This document shows, one piece after another, positions 31,314 to 43,550 of a DNA stretch of 64,000 bases. The DNA is from Diphasiastrum complanatum (lineage: Eukaryota > Streptophyta > Lycopodiopsida > Lycopodiales > Lycopodiaceae), in NCBI GenBank assembly GCA_029204225.1, contig CM055094.1, positions 13,702,315-13,766,314 of the forward strand, written 5' to 3'. Numbering within the stretch: the first letter of the stretch is position 1; each line of letters opens with the position of its first letter. The notes beneath the pieces were generated by a model. That model was not told the origin of the DNA, ran no database searches, and saw only the letters and a program-made list of their open reading frames with translations. Both the position numbers and the translations under genes were made by a program.

Positions 31314-31656
31314 TGTAAGATATTTTGTCTCTCGACACTTGTAAATATATATACTAGCTGAATCAAGCTATGTAAGTGTCAAAATTGAGTTGATTGAAAT
31401 TCTCTTTCAATCAGAATTTATATGTAGCCAGCGTTATCACGTTCAGCAAGCTGAAGTTATTACTTTAAGCTATTGTACTCACTGTTGATATTTATCAGAG
31501 TGCAATTTTTGTCTCACTACTGCGTCGTTCATTTGCGCATTTTGTATGAATTCTTCTACTTGAATAATTCTGCTACTAACTATTGCGTTTCTGTTCCTAC
31601 ACGTCGCTCCAATCTTTGAGCTTCCGCTGCCCACGCCCACACGTTGTTTTACGACA
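31314..31656 (+). mobile_element. LTR of family D, copy 2
   Basis: About 343 bases from TGTAAGATATTTTG to TTTTACGACA, aligned along its length with 26845-27174. On the left it abuts the satellite-like region, on the right the last codons of a copia RNase H. No matching five-base duplication is seen (AAAGC before, TCGAC after), so it did not arrive as a simple solo insertion, or the flanks were rearranged. Confidence 0.75.
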
Positions 31657-31666
31657 TCGACATGTG

Positions 31667-31792
31667 TCCTCAAGGGAATGTGTAGCTGATATCTTCACCA
31701 AAGCATTGGGAAAGGACTTGTTCAGGAAGCATAGGACATCACTTGGAGTGTTATCAAAGTCTATGCTAAAACTAGTTGAAGAGGGAATGTGA
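31667..31792 (+). pseudogene. Ty1/copia RNase H C-terminal end (copia B)
   Basis: Reads VADIFTKALGKDLFRKHRTS, LGVLSKSMLKLVEEGM then stop, the standard end of copia pol. The purine tract GAAGAGGGAA (31778-31787) directly follows in sequence and precedes a TGTG start, as expected for the 3' end of the element. Confidence 0.8.
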
Positions 31793-32660
31793 AAAATTCA
31801 ACTAGTTTAGTCATATTTGCTACATTTCTATACTTGGCAAATTGAGTCCAATTTCATATTAGACTTAGAGTTTGACTTTTCAAAGTTATATTAGTCTAAA
31901 TTGCATTTGAATAAACACTTTTTGAAAGTGTGAGAAAGTTAGAAGTCGAGTTTGAGTAGATTCAAATTTAAATGATGGGTACATTGAATCTAGACCCAAA
32001 AATAGTAGGATTTATATTTTGGAGAGAAAGCCAAGTGGCCAAATAGCGTTTGGACCTGCTATAAAAGGGCCAATTTCATAAGTACCACCATGGGACACAT
32101 TTAACCAATTAGCAACATGAATATTTCATGTCCCATTTAGCATTCAATCTCATGAATCACATCTTGATCACTTATGACATAACATCCACTAAAAACATAA
32201 AACATGAAGTGTTCATAGTTTAATGGAAAGGAAATGACCTTTGGTTCAAGGAACTATCCACCTTTACCTTTGGGTTTATTTATCTTCCTCTCACCCCTTG
32301 TCCTCTCTATTAAATAGTTTCACTTGCTGCTTTGAACTCTGGCTCCACTTGTGGCATCATTTTTGCTTTTTGTCATCCCATCTTCCTCTTGCAATTTAGG
32401 CATATGTATTTGGTGATGGGATGGGTATTACTTGCACATTTGTTGCTCATTGGCATGTTTTCAAGTTTGTGATGGTTATACATGAATCATATAGTATTTC
32501 AAGGAAGGCATGATGTCACCATTCATAAATAAGCTATATATACTCATCATTAATTTTTAGATCACTAGGCTATGTTTATGTTTATCACTTGTCTACTTGG
32601 CCTTGTTTTGCAATTCTCTTAGGTTATAGTTGTGTCTCCATGACGTGAGGCTGGGTGTTC
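31788..32660 (+). mobile_element. Probable 3' LTR of copia B
   Basis: It starts TGTGAAAAATTCAACTAG straight after the polypurine tract. A TATA box (GCTATAAAAGGG) lies at about 32058-32069, fitting a U3-R boundary about 270 bases in. The right end is not defined; 32660 is an estimate. No second copy was found upstream of the primer site at 27386, where only about 210 bases of leader separate it from LTR D. Confidence 0.5.
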
Positions 32661-35600
32661 AGTAAATTGATAAAAGAAAATTTCATGCATGAAACTATTT
32701 TTGGCAATTCTAGTTCAAAAAGCTGATTTCCCAATTTTTAGGCAATTTACGTAAAATATTTGATTTTTATTGCATGTCATGGTTGATGCATGTTGGATGT
32801 TTTGGAATCCTTTCGGAATGTGATGGTAGCTATGAAACTGCTAAGTCGATGCTTTAGATCGATTTTCACACTTTAGGTCCATGGAATTAGAAAATCCCAG
32901 TTTACGTAAAATTTGAAGTAACCATGGATGTTTTGGATTTGTTCATAATTATTGGTTATTGATTAAACAGAAATTGCTAGTAAAGTGAATGATTTTACTG
33001 AATTAATGTCAGTCAGTTTTTAAGATCACAGTTCCTTTCACTTTCAATTAAAGATTTTTGAGAATTTGTCAACTAACTGGAGCATTTCTTGTTTTTTGAA
33101 ATTAGTTTCTATGCTGATCCATAAGAAAATTTGCCAGTAATTAAGTGTGACACTTAATGAATGAACAATCAAAACTGTCTGATTGATAAGTAGTTATGTA
33201 CTACTAATACCAAATTGAACCTTTTCCTAGTACAAATTTGGGGCTTTTAGCCTGAATCATTTTTGGAAGGGAGGAAAGAGAAGAAGCCCGAGGAATAGTT
33301 ATTGGTTGACCTAGTCGATCAGTTTTGTTAATTTACTTTCGATTCATGAAGTATAACTGATAGCAAATGAGAATAACAATTGGAAATCAATTAAGAAGAC
33401 CGCCTCTAGGAATTTGGATTTTTTTCCCAATGTTAATTAGAATTTTGAGAAATCAAAGATTCTAAGAAAAAAGTGAGTGACAAGTCAAATAATCCATTTA
33501 TGGAACCATCTCTGTTTTGCAATTGGATTTGGATCTTGCAAATGAAATAGATGGAAGTTGTCCATAAAAGAATCTAGTAATTTGGACTCTATTTGTGGGA
33601 TTATAGAATGTTCTTTTATAATGTCTGGAACGACCAAGAGAGATTCTAACCTGTAAAAAAATTAAGTTCTTTTTTATCGATTTTAAACTAGATATTGGAT
33701 ATCTAGGACAATATGATATTCGGTTTTTTGAGATCTGTGTTCCTTTTGGGTTAGTGAATACACTTATGGCATTTCATCTGTTCTTGGAGGATACATTTCA
33801 TCTTGTCCTTGTTGGGTTACAGTGTGAAATGGTATTCTTTGGGTATCACTTAAGGAACATGAAGGATTTCAATAGTTAGATGTATCTCCTGGAATTGGTT
33901 GTGATTCTGATCCTCTATGTGGGTATAGGATAGCCAATTAGTCTTTTTGACTTTTTGGGCAAAACAAATCTTGATGCAAAGGATTCTTGGAGGGAAAGCT
34001 GGTGGTATGGGACATCAGTGATTCTAAAGGGAATTTCTTGGTTGAGAATGATTTGTAGACTGATGGCTAGTAGTTATTGTAATGGCCATACTAATAGTGA
34101 AATCCATTGGTTTTTTTGTTTTGGGTATTTTGGAAAATTATGAGCTATAGATCGATCCCAAATGGTATCTCGTTATTTACAAAATCTGGAAGCCCTGAAA
34201 TCTATTTCTCTATTATTTTAAACCTCTACTTTATAGAAATTTCTTCAATACGAGAGTATTGGATTGAGATTCATATAATTTCTTCCAGTGTAGAACTTGG
34301 TTCTAAAGGACAATTATAGTTAGTATGAAATTATACTTCCATATATGATTTGTGAATATGGCTCAAAATCGATTAATGTTTTCAATTGATTTAGTGGAGT
34401 TTAGATTTCCTAGACCCAAATGTTAATCTCTATTCCATAGTTGATTATTGAGATGTAATATTTCTATCACTCGTGATAAGATGTTTTATGATTTTGAGGA
34501 ACAAGTCTGGTGTGTAATAGTATTGAATACTAATTACTAACTTTTTCAAATCTTTAATATCTTATACGTTGTCTCTTGAGAACTTTTTAATTGAAATTAT
34601 GGAATCTCTTTTAAAAGGGGGAGAAGAAAAGAGAGGAATAAGACTTTCTATGAATCAGCCAGTTGCATAGATTTCTGAAAAAGAAAATCTAGTATGTGTG
34701 CTATCCAGTTGAAATAGAGGAACTCTCTAAGTGATTATTTTGAATAATCTGGAGCTAGAGGAGTTTTGGGGATGTTGAGGTGTGAAAAATTCATGAATAT
34801 GAGAAGTAATGGTAAAGATTAAATTAAGGTTCACTGATTGTTGCCAAGTACCATTTTGTTATGGTCTGGAACAGAAAAATAAAGATTTAATCTTAACCTC
34901 ATGTCCAAAGATGTCTGTATAAGTTAGCCTAATCTTGGTTTGTATACTAAGATCTGAAGTAGGCTGATTGGTTGAAGATTTTTTGTTAATAAAGAGTTAG
35001 ATGGTTGGAAAACTTGTGATGTGGAATGATTCACTTCAAAGATTTCCCAAAAATGCTATTTACTCATGAGAAATAGAGCTAGTTTGTAGCTGAGTTGCAA
35101 GATTCCCAGTGAGTTATGTGAGTAGCATATGCGGATTATGGATATCTACCAGTTTATAGCCTATGTTTATGTATAGGAACATAGTTGGATATGTTGCTTA
35201 TGGACATCTTAATCTTGTGGATTTGTTATGTGTTTCCTATGTATTGAGTTTATATCGTATACTTAAACTAGTTAGAGTGCATAATGTGTGGAACAATTAC
35301 TTGCAGGTTAACGCTTCTTTTTGTGGAAAGGATAATTCATTAACTTAGTTATGGTTTAGAAAAGGATCTAAATGTGGTGTTATTCTAGTATAATAAAGAT
35401 TTGCACCTAGACATTTAAGATTTCTGAATCATTTACTATTGACTTGAGTAATTGGATTACTCCTATTTAAAAGCTTATTGGTTGAATAAGTAGTGTGAAG
35501 AGAATTCACTGGGAAATGTTTATTTTGATCTATACTGCTTATAAGACACATGAATTGTGAGTCATCAGGATTCATCTATGAGAATTGTGTGCATAGAATA

Positions 35601-36520
35601 TAGAAGATTCTTGATAAAGAATTCTTGAAGGAGAAATATTCTTAGTTATTGTTTGAATCTCTGAGCTCATATTGGATGTCAGAGTCTAACTAATATCAAG
35701 AATAACCCCTTAATTCAGTTGGAATTCAGTAGAACTTTGTACTTTTTAGTTGTTGTTCTAGGTGATTATTTGAAGTTTATATTATTAAATACAGATGTTA
35801 TAATGGTCTTTAACTTGGTTGATTGTAAAACTGGAACTCATAATCTGGTTAAGAATCGAGTTGGAAGAATATTCTTGGAATCCAGTAATTTTCCTTGTGA
35901 AAAAGATTTCAGAATGTTTCTTATATTTCTTGAGTGGTATGTTGTACATATACTCTAGTATCTTTTAATGATTAAATATGATTTTGAAATCTTGTAAATT
36001 ATGATTGACAAATTATAAGATTCTAAATGTCATGATTGAAGAATCATAAATAAATTTCTTCAAGGTAGGATTGTAATGGTTGTAGGCCGTTGTCATCAGA
36101 TTGTGACTCTAATAATCGTGGGTCAAAGCGATCTTAAACTCCAGCTTTTGAAAAACTGGCTGTGCATTGTTGCATTTCTTTTATATCAACCAAGGCGAGG
36201 TTCACAGGTAAAACAATGCTACCAACCATAAACTCAAACTCAGCAGAAGTAGTCATTTTTATTTATCTCAGTTCGTATTTGTGCTTTTAGGTCTTGAGAT
36301 GTTGCAACCTTTCTAGCGCTCTCTCAAACTGTAGAATCGTGGACTGCAATCACCAAGTATAATCGTAGTTAGCAAAATAGTGATCTAATTTATCTATTGC
36401 GAGTGTCAGAGAGACGAGCATTTACAAAGATTGCCAGGAAGTCGCAAGAATACCACTTGGTCATGCAAAAAACTTCTAAGGTGCAAGTACGTTTGTGAAT
36501 GGTCATCTTATAGTTTTGAA
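32661..36520. other. T-rich, old sequence without intact genes
   Basis: The + strand is strongly T-rich and all short frames look random, apart from a degenerate RT trace (listed separately at 33660-33840). Phrases such as CACTTCAAAGATTTCCC (35030) and GTTGTTCTAGGTGATTATTTG (35753) suggest further decayed pol, but none can be assigned. This is probably an ancient gypsy element that has lost nearly all CpG and coding structure. Confidence 0.4.
33660..33840 (+). pseudogene. Highly degenerate Ty3/gypsy RT trace
   Basis: Reading with frame changes gives FFIDFKLDIGYLGQYDIRF then CVPFGLVNTLMAFHLFLEDT, which follows the gypsy RT pattern F-IDL-SGY-QI and C-x-PFGL-NAP-TF-x-L-x-D-x-F. The catalytic YLDD region is not recognisable. 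The trace shows that the T-rich block at 32.7-36 kb derives at least partly from a gypsy element. Confidence 0.5.
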
Positions 36521-36539
36521 TTTTGCTGGTCGATTGATG

Positions 36540-36628
36540 AACCCTTCGACTGATGTATCCTTTGGTTGACGTGTCCTTGATGTGGCCTTTGGTTGATGTG
36601 TCATTCGGTTGATGTGTCCTTTGACCAC
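36540..36628. repeat. Imperfect short tandem repeat (TTGGTTGATGTGTCC)
   Basis: Units TTCGACTGATGTATCC, TTTGGTTGACGTGTCC, TTGATGTGGCC, TTTGGTTGATGTGTCA and TTCGGTTGATGTGTCC follow one another. The minus strand reads DTSTKGHIKDTSTKGYI, so it may be a decayed minisatellite. Confidence 0.65.
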
Positions 36629-37084
36629 ACCTTCTTCTCAATTAAGTTCTCCCAGTTGTTAGCTGAATTCAATTGAAATCAGCTGGATCATTAACCGTGA
36701 TTATTGTAAAAGCTCATTCAAGTATGTCTGGAGATGATTCTTGAAGCACAAGGATTTCTCCTTGATTCTCCCTTCCTCAGAACTTTGTGAGATGAGAAGA
36801 GTTAATGATGAATTGGGAAATAGCACAGCTAGGTGATATTGAGACATATTAATCACTGAAAAAGCAAACAAACGTGTGGAGACACCAAGTGCTTATTGGA
36901 ATAAGAGGAATACTAAAGTGAAGAGATAAGCAAGAAAATACCAAAATTTTGTGCAATGAATATATACGATGGTAGTACGATTTCATATTCTTGAAAAAGC
37001 ATGGATATGAATTGCTTACATAAAAACAAGAAATTTATTATCTCTTTTCTGAAGAATATATACATATATACAAAAAGAAGTCAA

Positions 37085-38250
37085 AGTGTTATGTTTTATT
37101 TGTATGGAATTTTCTCAATCGAGATCCATTGACAAGAGTATCTAATGGTATCCCACCTAACATTTCTAGTTGCACATATCCATTGGTGTGAATTTTTGTG
37201 ATCACATAAGCTCCTTGCCCTTGGAAATTGACTTTCCCTGGTTTAATCTTTTGAGTTCTATATAATAGAACTTTATCTCATTCATTCAATTCCTTCAGTC
37301 AAATATGATTATCATGCCAGGCCTTCTGACTGTCTTTGTTTACTAACTGTGCATAACAACTTAATAACCGAGTTTCACATAGTTTGTGAAGATTAAGAAG
37401 CCTGTGTTTGATGGTTTCTTCTTCACCAAGTTGTTCAGAATATGCAACTCGTAAGGATGGAATGATAAAGTCGACTGGCATTACATCCTCTTGCCCATAA
37501 ACCAACTGAAATGGTGTCATTCTCGTTGATTTTCGTGGTGTTGTTTAGAAAGCCCAAATAGCTGAATATAACTTTGTTTCCCAATCATTTCGGCTAGCTT
37601 CAACTATTTTGGTCAGAATTCTACATATTATCTTGTTTGAGGATTCGGCTAACCCATTGCATCGAGGATGATATGGGGTACTTTTTCAATGTTTCACGAA
37701 GTAATAAATTAGGAGATTATGTACAACCTCATTGAGGAAGTGAGTGCCTCTATCACTTACTAACTCTATTGGACATCCAAAGTGGATAATGATGTTTTCA
37801 TATAGGAATTTGGTTGTAACTTTTGTGGTAGCTTGTCTCGTTGCTCTAGCCTCTACCCAATTTGTAGCATAGTCAGTGGCCACTAAGATGTATGTTGATT
37901 ACCACGGGCGGCTGAGCTGATTGGTCCTAAAAAATCAATTTCCCACTTATAAAATACTTCTCCTTCGGTTATTGAAGTTAAAAGCATAAAATCAGCTCGT
38001 TGAGGAGTCTTGATTTTTGACAGACATCACAAGTTTTCAGTTGTTCATATGTGTCCTTAAATAACGTTGGCCACCAGTATCCCTGATAGGATTTTCTTAG
38101 CGGTACTGTCAAATGAGAAGTGTCCTCCTCCTTCACCTTCATGCAATAGTGAAATTACTTGTTCTACCTCATCCTCATTAATGCATCTTCTTATTATTCC
38201 ATCTACACCTTTTTTTATATAATTGTTTGGCAATAAGAAGGTAAGGTCTA
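37085..38250 (-). pseudogene. Ty3/gypsy integrase (element 2)
   Basis: Read downward from 38250: the zinc domain (HEGEGGGHFSF at about 38140, then CDVCQK), GPISSAARG, the core with ATDYATNWVEARATRQATTK and FGCPIELVSDRGTHFLNEVV (open 37686-37883), a broken stretch with YHPRC-type sequence, then TPFQLVYGQEDVMPVDFIIP (open 37299-37520). The C-terminal domain (KVNFQGQGAYVITKIHTNGY, then LVNGSRLRKFH) ends near 37090. Several stops and frame changes. It is the same gypsy lineage as element 1 but a distinct copy, with many substitutions. Confidence 0.85.
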
Positions 38251-38388
38251 GATTTCAAAACCAGTTTACGTTGATCTACTTTAGACATAGTTGGATCCAT
38301 TACTCCGGTTGATAAAAATGATACTATCTCCTCTACCCATCTAGAGTAGCGTGTATTTGGAACATGTATGCATAAGGTAAATCATCAT

Positions 38389-39720
38389 TTATCTATTCTT
38401 AACTTTCTCGGTTGATGGTATCCTAGATAAATGATCGGTAAGAAAATTTTGCTTACCTTTTCTCACAATAATTTTAAAGTCAAATTCTAGAAGGATAAGT
38501 AGCCATCTTGCTATACGACTAGTGTTACATGGTTTAGTCAACCGTATAGCAATGCTTGATGATCGATATAGAATTTGAATTGATTTCCTAGTAGATATTT
38601 TTTGTACAACATATATCATTCCTAATGCTTCTCTTTCAGTAGTGAAATAGTTTACTTTAGTAGGGACTAATTGTCTATTGAGGAAGTGAATCGGATAATC
38701 TTTCCCAAATTCTCCCAGCTGTGTTAGGATGACTCCAATAGCATACTTACTAGCATCTGTATGAACATGAAATTCCAATTGATAGTTCGATAATAGAAGA
38801 ATTGGTGTAGTGATAAGTGCATGCTTTAAAGTCTCTCTTTGGTCCATTTTGGGTCTCTAATGACTTGATAAATTAATCTTGCTTTTTTTGGCAAAATCAA
38901 GAATAAAAATGCATTAATAGTTACAATGGCCTACAAAGACATAGATTTCCTTTACGGGGACAGTTGGTGGCATTTCTTAAAACTTTCACTTTAGATGGAT
39001 CCGTCGAGATACCATCTTTGGATATGATATGTCCTAAGACAACACCATGTGTTACCCAAATTTGACATTTCTCTGGATTCAGTGAATCCAAACTTCCTAC
39101 ATCAGATAAAAACTTTTCAAGCACATCAAGATGTTCACAATTTTTTGATTTAACACCAATGTCATCTAGATATATCTCTAAAATTTTATGTAGTAAATCT
39201 TTGAATGCAAACTGCATCACTCTAGGTGGATGGGGCATTATAAAGTCCGAATGGCATCACATGATGTGCATAGGTACCAAACTCTGTGGTAAATGCAGTC
39301 TTATGAATGTCTTTAGGATCTAATCGACTAAAAAAATAACCACTTAAGCCATCTAGAAAACTCAATGCCTCTAATCCTGCCATTTCTTCCAGTATGGCGT
39401 CGATTAATGGTAAAGGGAAGGGGTCCTTTTTTGTGACTTTATTCAATTATTTTAAGTCCACAACCATGTCGTGTGTTCAATCTCTTGGATGAAACCCGCA
39501 ACTAGCAATCTTTATATGTCTTCTTTAATTTTTCCCTATAGAGTAAATTACAACGGTGAGGCTTTGCTTGGACTAGCTTTGCATCTTTCTCTAATGGGAT
39601 GGATTGCACGGCTATATCAGGCAGTGCCCCCTCCATCTCCTTATAATTCCATGCAAAGACATCATGGTACTTCCTTATGAGTTTTCTAAATAATTTCATC
39701 GTCGTCTATCAAGATGTGCT
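38389..39720 (-). pseudogene. Ty3/gypsy RT-RNase H (element 2)
   Basis: Read downward: RT start at 39502-39699 (YHDVFAWNYKEMEGALPDIA); the region of SP-x-V-x-V-KKNG is broken; then DPFPLPLIDAILEEMAGLEA, SFLDGLSGYF, KTAFTTEFGTYAHHVMPFGL (39222-39446). The palm with an intact catalytic box, LEIYLDDIGVKSKNCEH, and the thumb LNPEKCQIWVTHGVVLGHII are at 38921-39238. RNase H at 38389-38847 retains FHVHTDASKYAIGVILTQ and FTTEREALGMIYVV, then the DHLSRI end. The pieces are separated by frameshifts near 38880, 39230 and 39480. Compared with element 1, both the YLDD box and the RNase H Asp are present. Confidence 0.85.
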
Positions 39721-39766
39721 CCTATATGTACAAATCTATATTCTTTTTCATCTAGATCTTTCAAGT

Positions 39767-40505
39767 TTAGAGGAACTGTTTTAGTTGGTCCATCAAGCGA
39801 AGACGATTCACTTGTTGGTTCTTGCTTTCATTGTGGCAACTCAATAGAAACATCACCCATTGTGAAATATGTGAACTTCTCAGGTACATCGAGTTAAGGG
39901 TTCTCTTTATTCTCGAGGATCTTTTTAAGTGAAGATGGAGCTCTACTGAGGTGTGACTTTGAACAAGAAGCAACTTAGATAAGTCCATGATTTGCTATTC
40001 ATTAAGAGGGACAATCAGTTGTTTTAGTTTTTGTCGAATCTGCTTTTGTTTTCTGGTTATTTTCTATCATAGGAAGTGGATTATTTTGTGATGACGATCT
40101 AACAATCTATAAATTGTTAATAGCTTTTGGTTGAGAGTTCTGAGTATTCTTTAAGACTGTAAGACTCTCATCAATAGTACTAATAATTGCATTTCTTGGA
40201 TTATCCCATTTGTATACCTTATCATTCGAATAACAAAGAACAGGGTGTGCTAAATATTTTAGTTTCCTCTACCGTCGAATATCATCTTTATACAAAGAGG
40301 ATTTATTTATATGTGCAAAAGGTGATGGCATCTTAATTTCCTTTTGTATTTTTGTAAGATTTGATGATTGCGGATCTAAGAAACGAAGTACTTGCTCCTC
40401 GTCAGTTGGTCTTTCATCAATCATTGTTAGCATGATACCTTCATCTGTAATTTCTACAGTATCCATTCTGTTTGAATAAGCTCAACATCTATATAGGAAA
40501 GATAT
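39767..40505 (-). pseudogene. Ty3/gypsy element 2: spacer between protease and RT
   Basis: Open pieces at 40269-40466 (ITDEGIMLTMIDERPTDEEQ, VLRFLDPQ) and 39767-39988. The first matches the linker of element 1 at about 3595-3650 (ELTDEQVLHHMDPDR), which shows the two elements are colinear here. It is continuous with 41291-41850 once the solo LTR at 40511-41290 is disregarded. Confidence 0.6.
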
Positions 40506-40510
40506 AATGT

Positions 40511-41290
40511 TGTCGCGAAAGTTTTTTCTTATTTCGTGTTCGTCCTCTCTCTTCTTATTCATGAACAATTTTTTGTCTTTGAATTTTCTTTTTGTGTGTA
40601 GCTCTTATGGGATCCCAGACACTCGACTATGCATCACAAAACATATTTTATTCTAGCAATCAAGAGACACAGCACAAGGCCAAGAGATACACGAAATAGA
40701 GCAACTATATTGTCAGTTTGGTTTTAGAGCGAGATCATCAGTGTCTCGCTCGTTGGTGGAATGACTCTCTGCTCTTTCGCTATGTTCTGCTCATTGGCAG
40801 ACTTTCATGCACAGCTATGGTATTTTTGCTTTCTTACTCTATTCGCTACATCTCTCTCTATTTCTTACAGATCTCTGTATTCACTATCTCTCTCCTTACA
40901 GTTATGATCCAGAGAGAGGTCCATTTATACCTTCACTGTGTGGAGTGTACAAGATAGCTAAACATAGAATTACAAGACTAGTTAACGCTAATCAACTAGT
41001 TAGTTAGTCTACGTCGTTGCTATTCGTTTCAGTTGGGCATGAAGCCCGTTGAGCTGCCAGCTGGCAGCGCGTAAGATTTCTCTTCGTGTGTTTTCATTCT
41101 TTTTGTTTTTTTCGTTTTGCGTCCATTTTGCGCTTTGCGGTCCTGGAGGTGTGTTTACAATTCACAATTGATTCATGAATCGTTTGTGCTTTGAGTCAAA
41201 GACACATTGACTGTCACAAATTGTTCTCGTTCGACCTTTGTGTCTTGTTTGTGCTGCGACAAACTTGCAAGAGTTCATCGTTTCCAAAAA
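40511..41290 (-). mobile_element. Solo LTR of copia family A nested in gypsy element 2
   Basis: It starts TGTCGCGAAAG and runs to about 41290, with the same blocks as the LTRs at 51874-52675 and 57387-58156: CAAAACATATTTTATTCTAG, GAGATACACGAAATAGAG, GTTGAGCTGCCAGCTGGCAG and CAAAGACACATTGACTGTCA. Neither a primer site nor coding sequence of family A adjoins it. The flanks are AATGT on the left and about AATGG on the right, a possible diverged five-base duplication. It splits the protease-RT linker of gypsy element 2. Orientation is taken from the family A elements on the minus strand. Confidence 0.8.
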
Positions 41291-41850
41291 TGGATCCATA
41301 ATCTGTTGATCTATACTTGTAGATGTTATCGGTATCGATTTCTCAATTTCAGATAATACTTCATTGTTGCATCTTTGAGCATCCACACAGTCAATGATTG
41401 CTAACATGTTTTCCCAATTGATTATATATGTATAGTGTGTGTAATGTCCTTGAATGGTTGGAGAAACATTTGTTTCATCACATGTTATATAGGAACATTC
41501 ATCTTGTTCTTGCACATGTTTTGTTCTACCAGTAGAGTAATCAACTAATATCCTTTGATCGCTATTACCAAAAATGATTTGTTATTTTTTCCAATCTTGA
41601 ATCACTTTTAACCATGTAGTTCCCAATAAAAATTCATATGTTGACTTTTCTTGTGGAAGATCTAGTACCACACAATCAACTACAAACTTAATTCTTGCGA
41701 CTTTAAATTTGTAGTTGATTGTGTGGTACAACATTGATGTGTCCATATGGTTCGGTTGAAGCTTGATCAACTAAGTTCAGCCGATACTTGTGTCGAACAA
41801 TAGGTCCTACTCCCCATTGTTTATCAAGAGATAGCGAGACTCCCAGCCCA
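41291..41850 (-). pseudogene. Ty3/gypsy element 2: protease region
   Basis: Read downward from 41850: LIIDSGLGVSLSL, the aspartic-protease signature, then YKFKVARIKFVVDCVVLDLP, YEFLLGTTWLKVIQDWKK (open 41582-41770). The acidic linker with INWENMLAIIDCVDAQRCN (open from 41515) corresponds to MRWTDVLATIDCQACQYE in element 1. Gag of element 2 is missing: a copia fragment on the + strand begins at about 41925. Confidence 0.7.
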
Positions 41851-41924
41851 CTATCGATGATCAAAGGTACAGTAGCATGATCTTTATGACTTACTGGTAA
41901 GGTGATGCAGCCTCTTGCTTTTCA

Positions 41925-42786
41925 CTAAAGAGCATTTATGAGTCCAACAACACTTCAAGAGTGCTTATGCTGAGAAACTTGATCTTGCAAAGCATGGGGG
42001 TAAGTGGAGAAAATGGACAAGAATACGTCCTAGGGATAAAGTCTTTAAACAAAGAATTGGATCTATAGGAGAAAAGACCCAAGATAATGAACTAGTACAA
42101 GTGACATTGAATGGATTAGGTGATGAGTTCTCTAATCTAGTTCAATCTTTTGCTATTCAAGACCAACTTCCATCAATAGATAAGCTGCATAATGTTCTTG
42201 TGGCTGAGGAGAGTAGGATTCTACACCTCAAGACAAGAATGGGGTCTATGTCACTACATGGTGGTGATGAGAAAGCAAACTTCACATCAAAGGGCAAGAA
42301 GAAGACTCATCCATTCAAGAAGAACCAAGGCAGGGAAGCCGAGGTCAAGGATGGAGGGTCTACCTCCAAAGGGAAGCAAAAGAACAAAGCCAAGCTAAAG
42401 TGTTTCTTTTGTGGAAAGAAATGACACTTTGTTTCCGAATGCTATAAGAAGAAGAATGCACAAGGGAGCGACAATCAAGGCAATCTTGCACAAGGGGAGA
42501 AGGAAGAGGATGGCATCAACACATCCTTGATGGTAGCATCTACACCAAAATCAAGCCAAGAGACATGGTGAATCGATAGTGGGGCTAGCTCCCACATGTC
42601 ATTCAACAAGCATTACTTTTCTACTTTACTTTCTTGTAATGATTCTAAGAAGTCAATCTACACTGCTAGTGATCATCAAGAATGTAAGATAGATGGCATA
42701 GGATCTATTCCATTATGCTTAGGATCATCTAAGAGGATAGACCTTGATAATGTTTTGTGTGTTCCATCCATTACAAAACACAAGTA
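41925..42786 (+). pseudogene. Ty1/copia gag-protease fragment
   Basis: Begins inside gag (SIYESNNTSRVLMLRN-like, about 41930), then open at 42101-42424: VTLNGLGDEFSNLVQSFAIQ, VLVAEESRILHLKTRMGSMS, a Lys-rich stretch and CFFCGKK. A TGA replaces the Gly of the knuckle (CFFCGKK-stop-HFVSECYKKK). The protease has a stop before IDSGASSHMSFNKHYF and ends at VLCVPSITKHK (42786). It is related to copia E at 46 kb, in the opposite orientation, and may be a broken piece of a similar element. No LTR adjoins it. Confidence 0.8.
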
Positions 42787-42789
42787 AAT

Positions 42790-43309
<520 letters not shown>

Positions 43310-43550
43310 TTTTCCTCATATCCTCCTCATTTGATTAAAGTACTTAGTATACAAATAAATTTCACCAGTTGCTCCACTTCTTATTAGTGTGAATTTGTTA
43401 GCTAATAAATTTGGAAGTGAAAAATAAGATTATTTATCCAACTTTACACATAGACATGATATTGTCCTAATAATAATTATAATGTTTTAGTTACCCACAT
43501 AATGAAGCAATATGTAAACTTTTATTAGGTCAACATCTAAATTTTTTTTA

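Noticed and set aside
34100-35960. Short + frames (34107, 35163, 35719) rich in aromatic residues
   Set aside because: Their content follows from the T-rich strand; no motif.
32000-36100. Possible organellar (chloroplast or mitochondrial) insertion
   Set aside because: AT-rich composition suggested it, but no organellar gene pattern was found and an RT trace is present.
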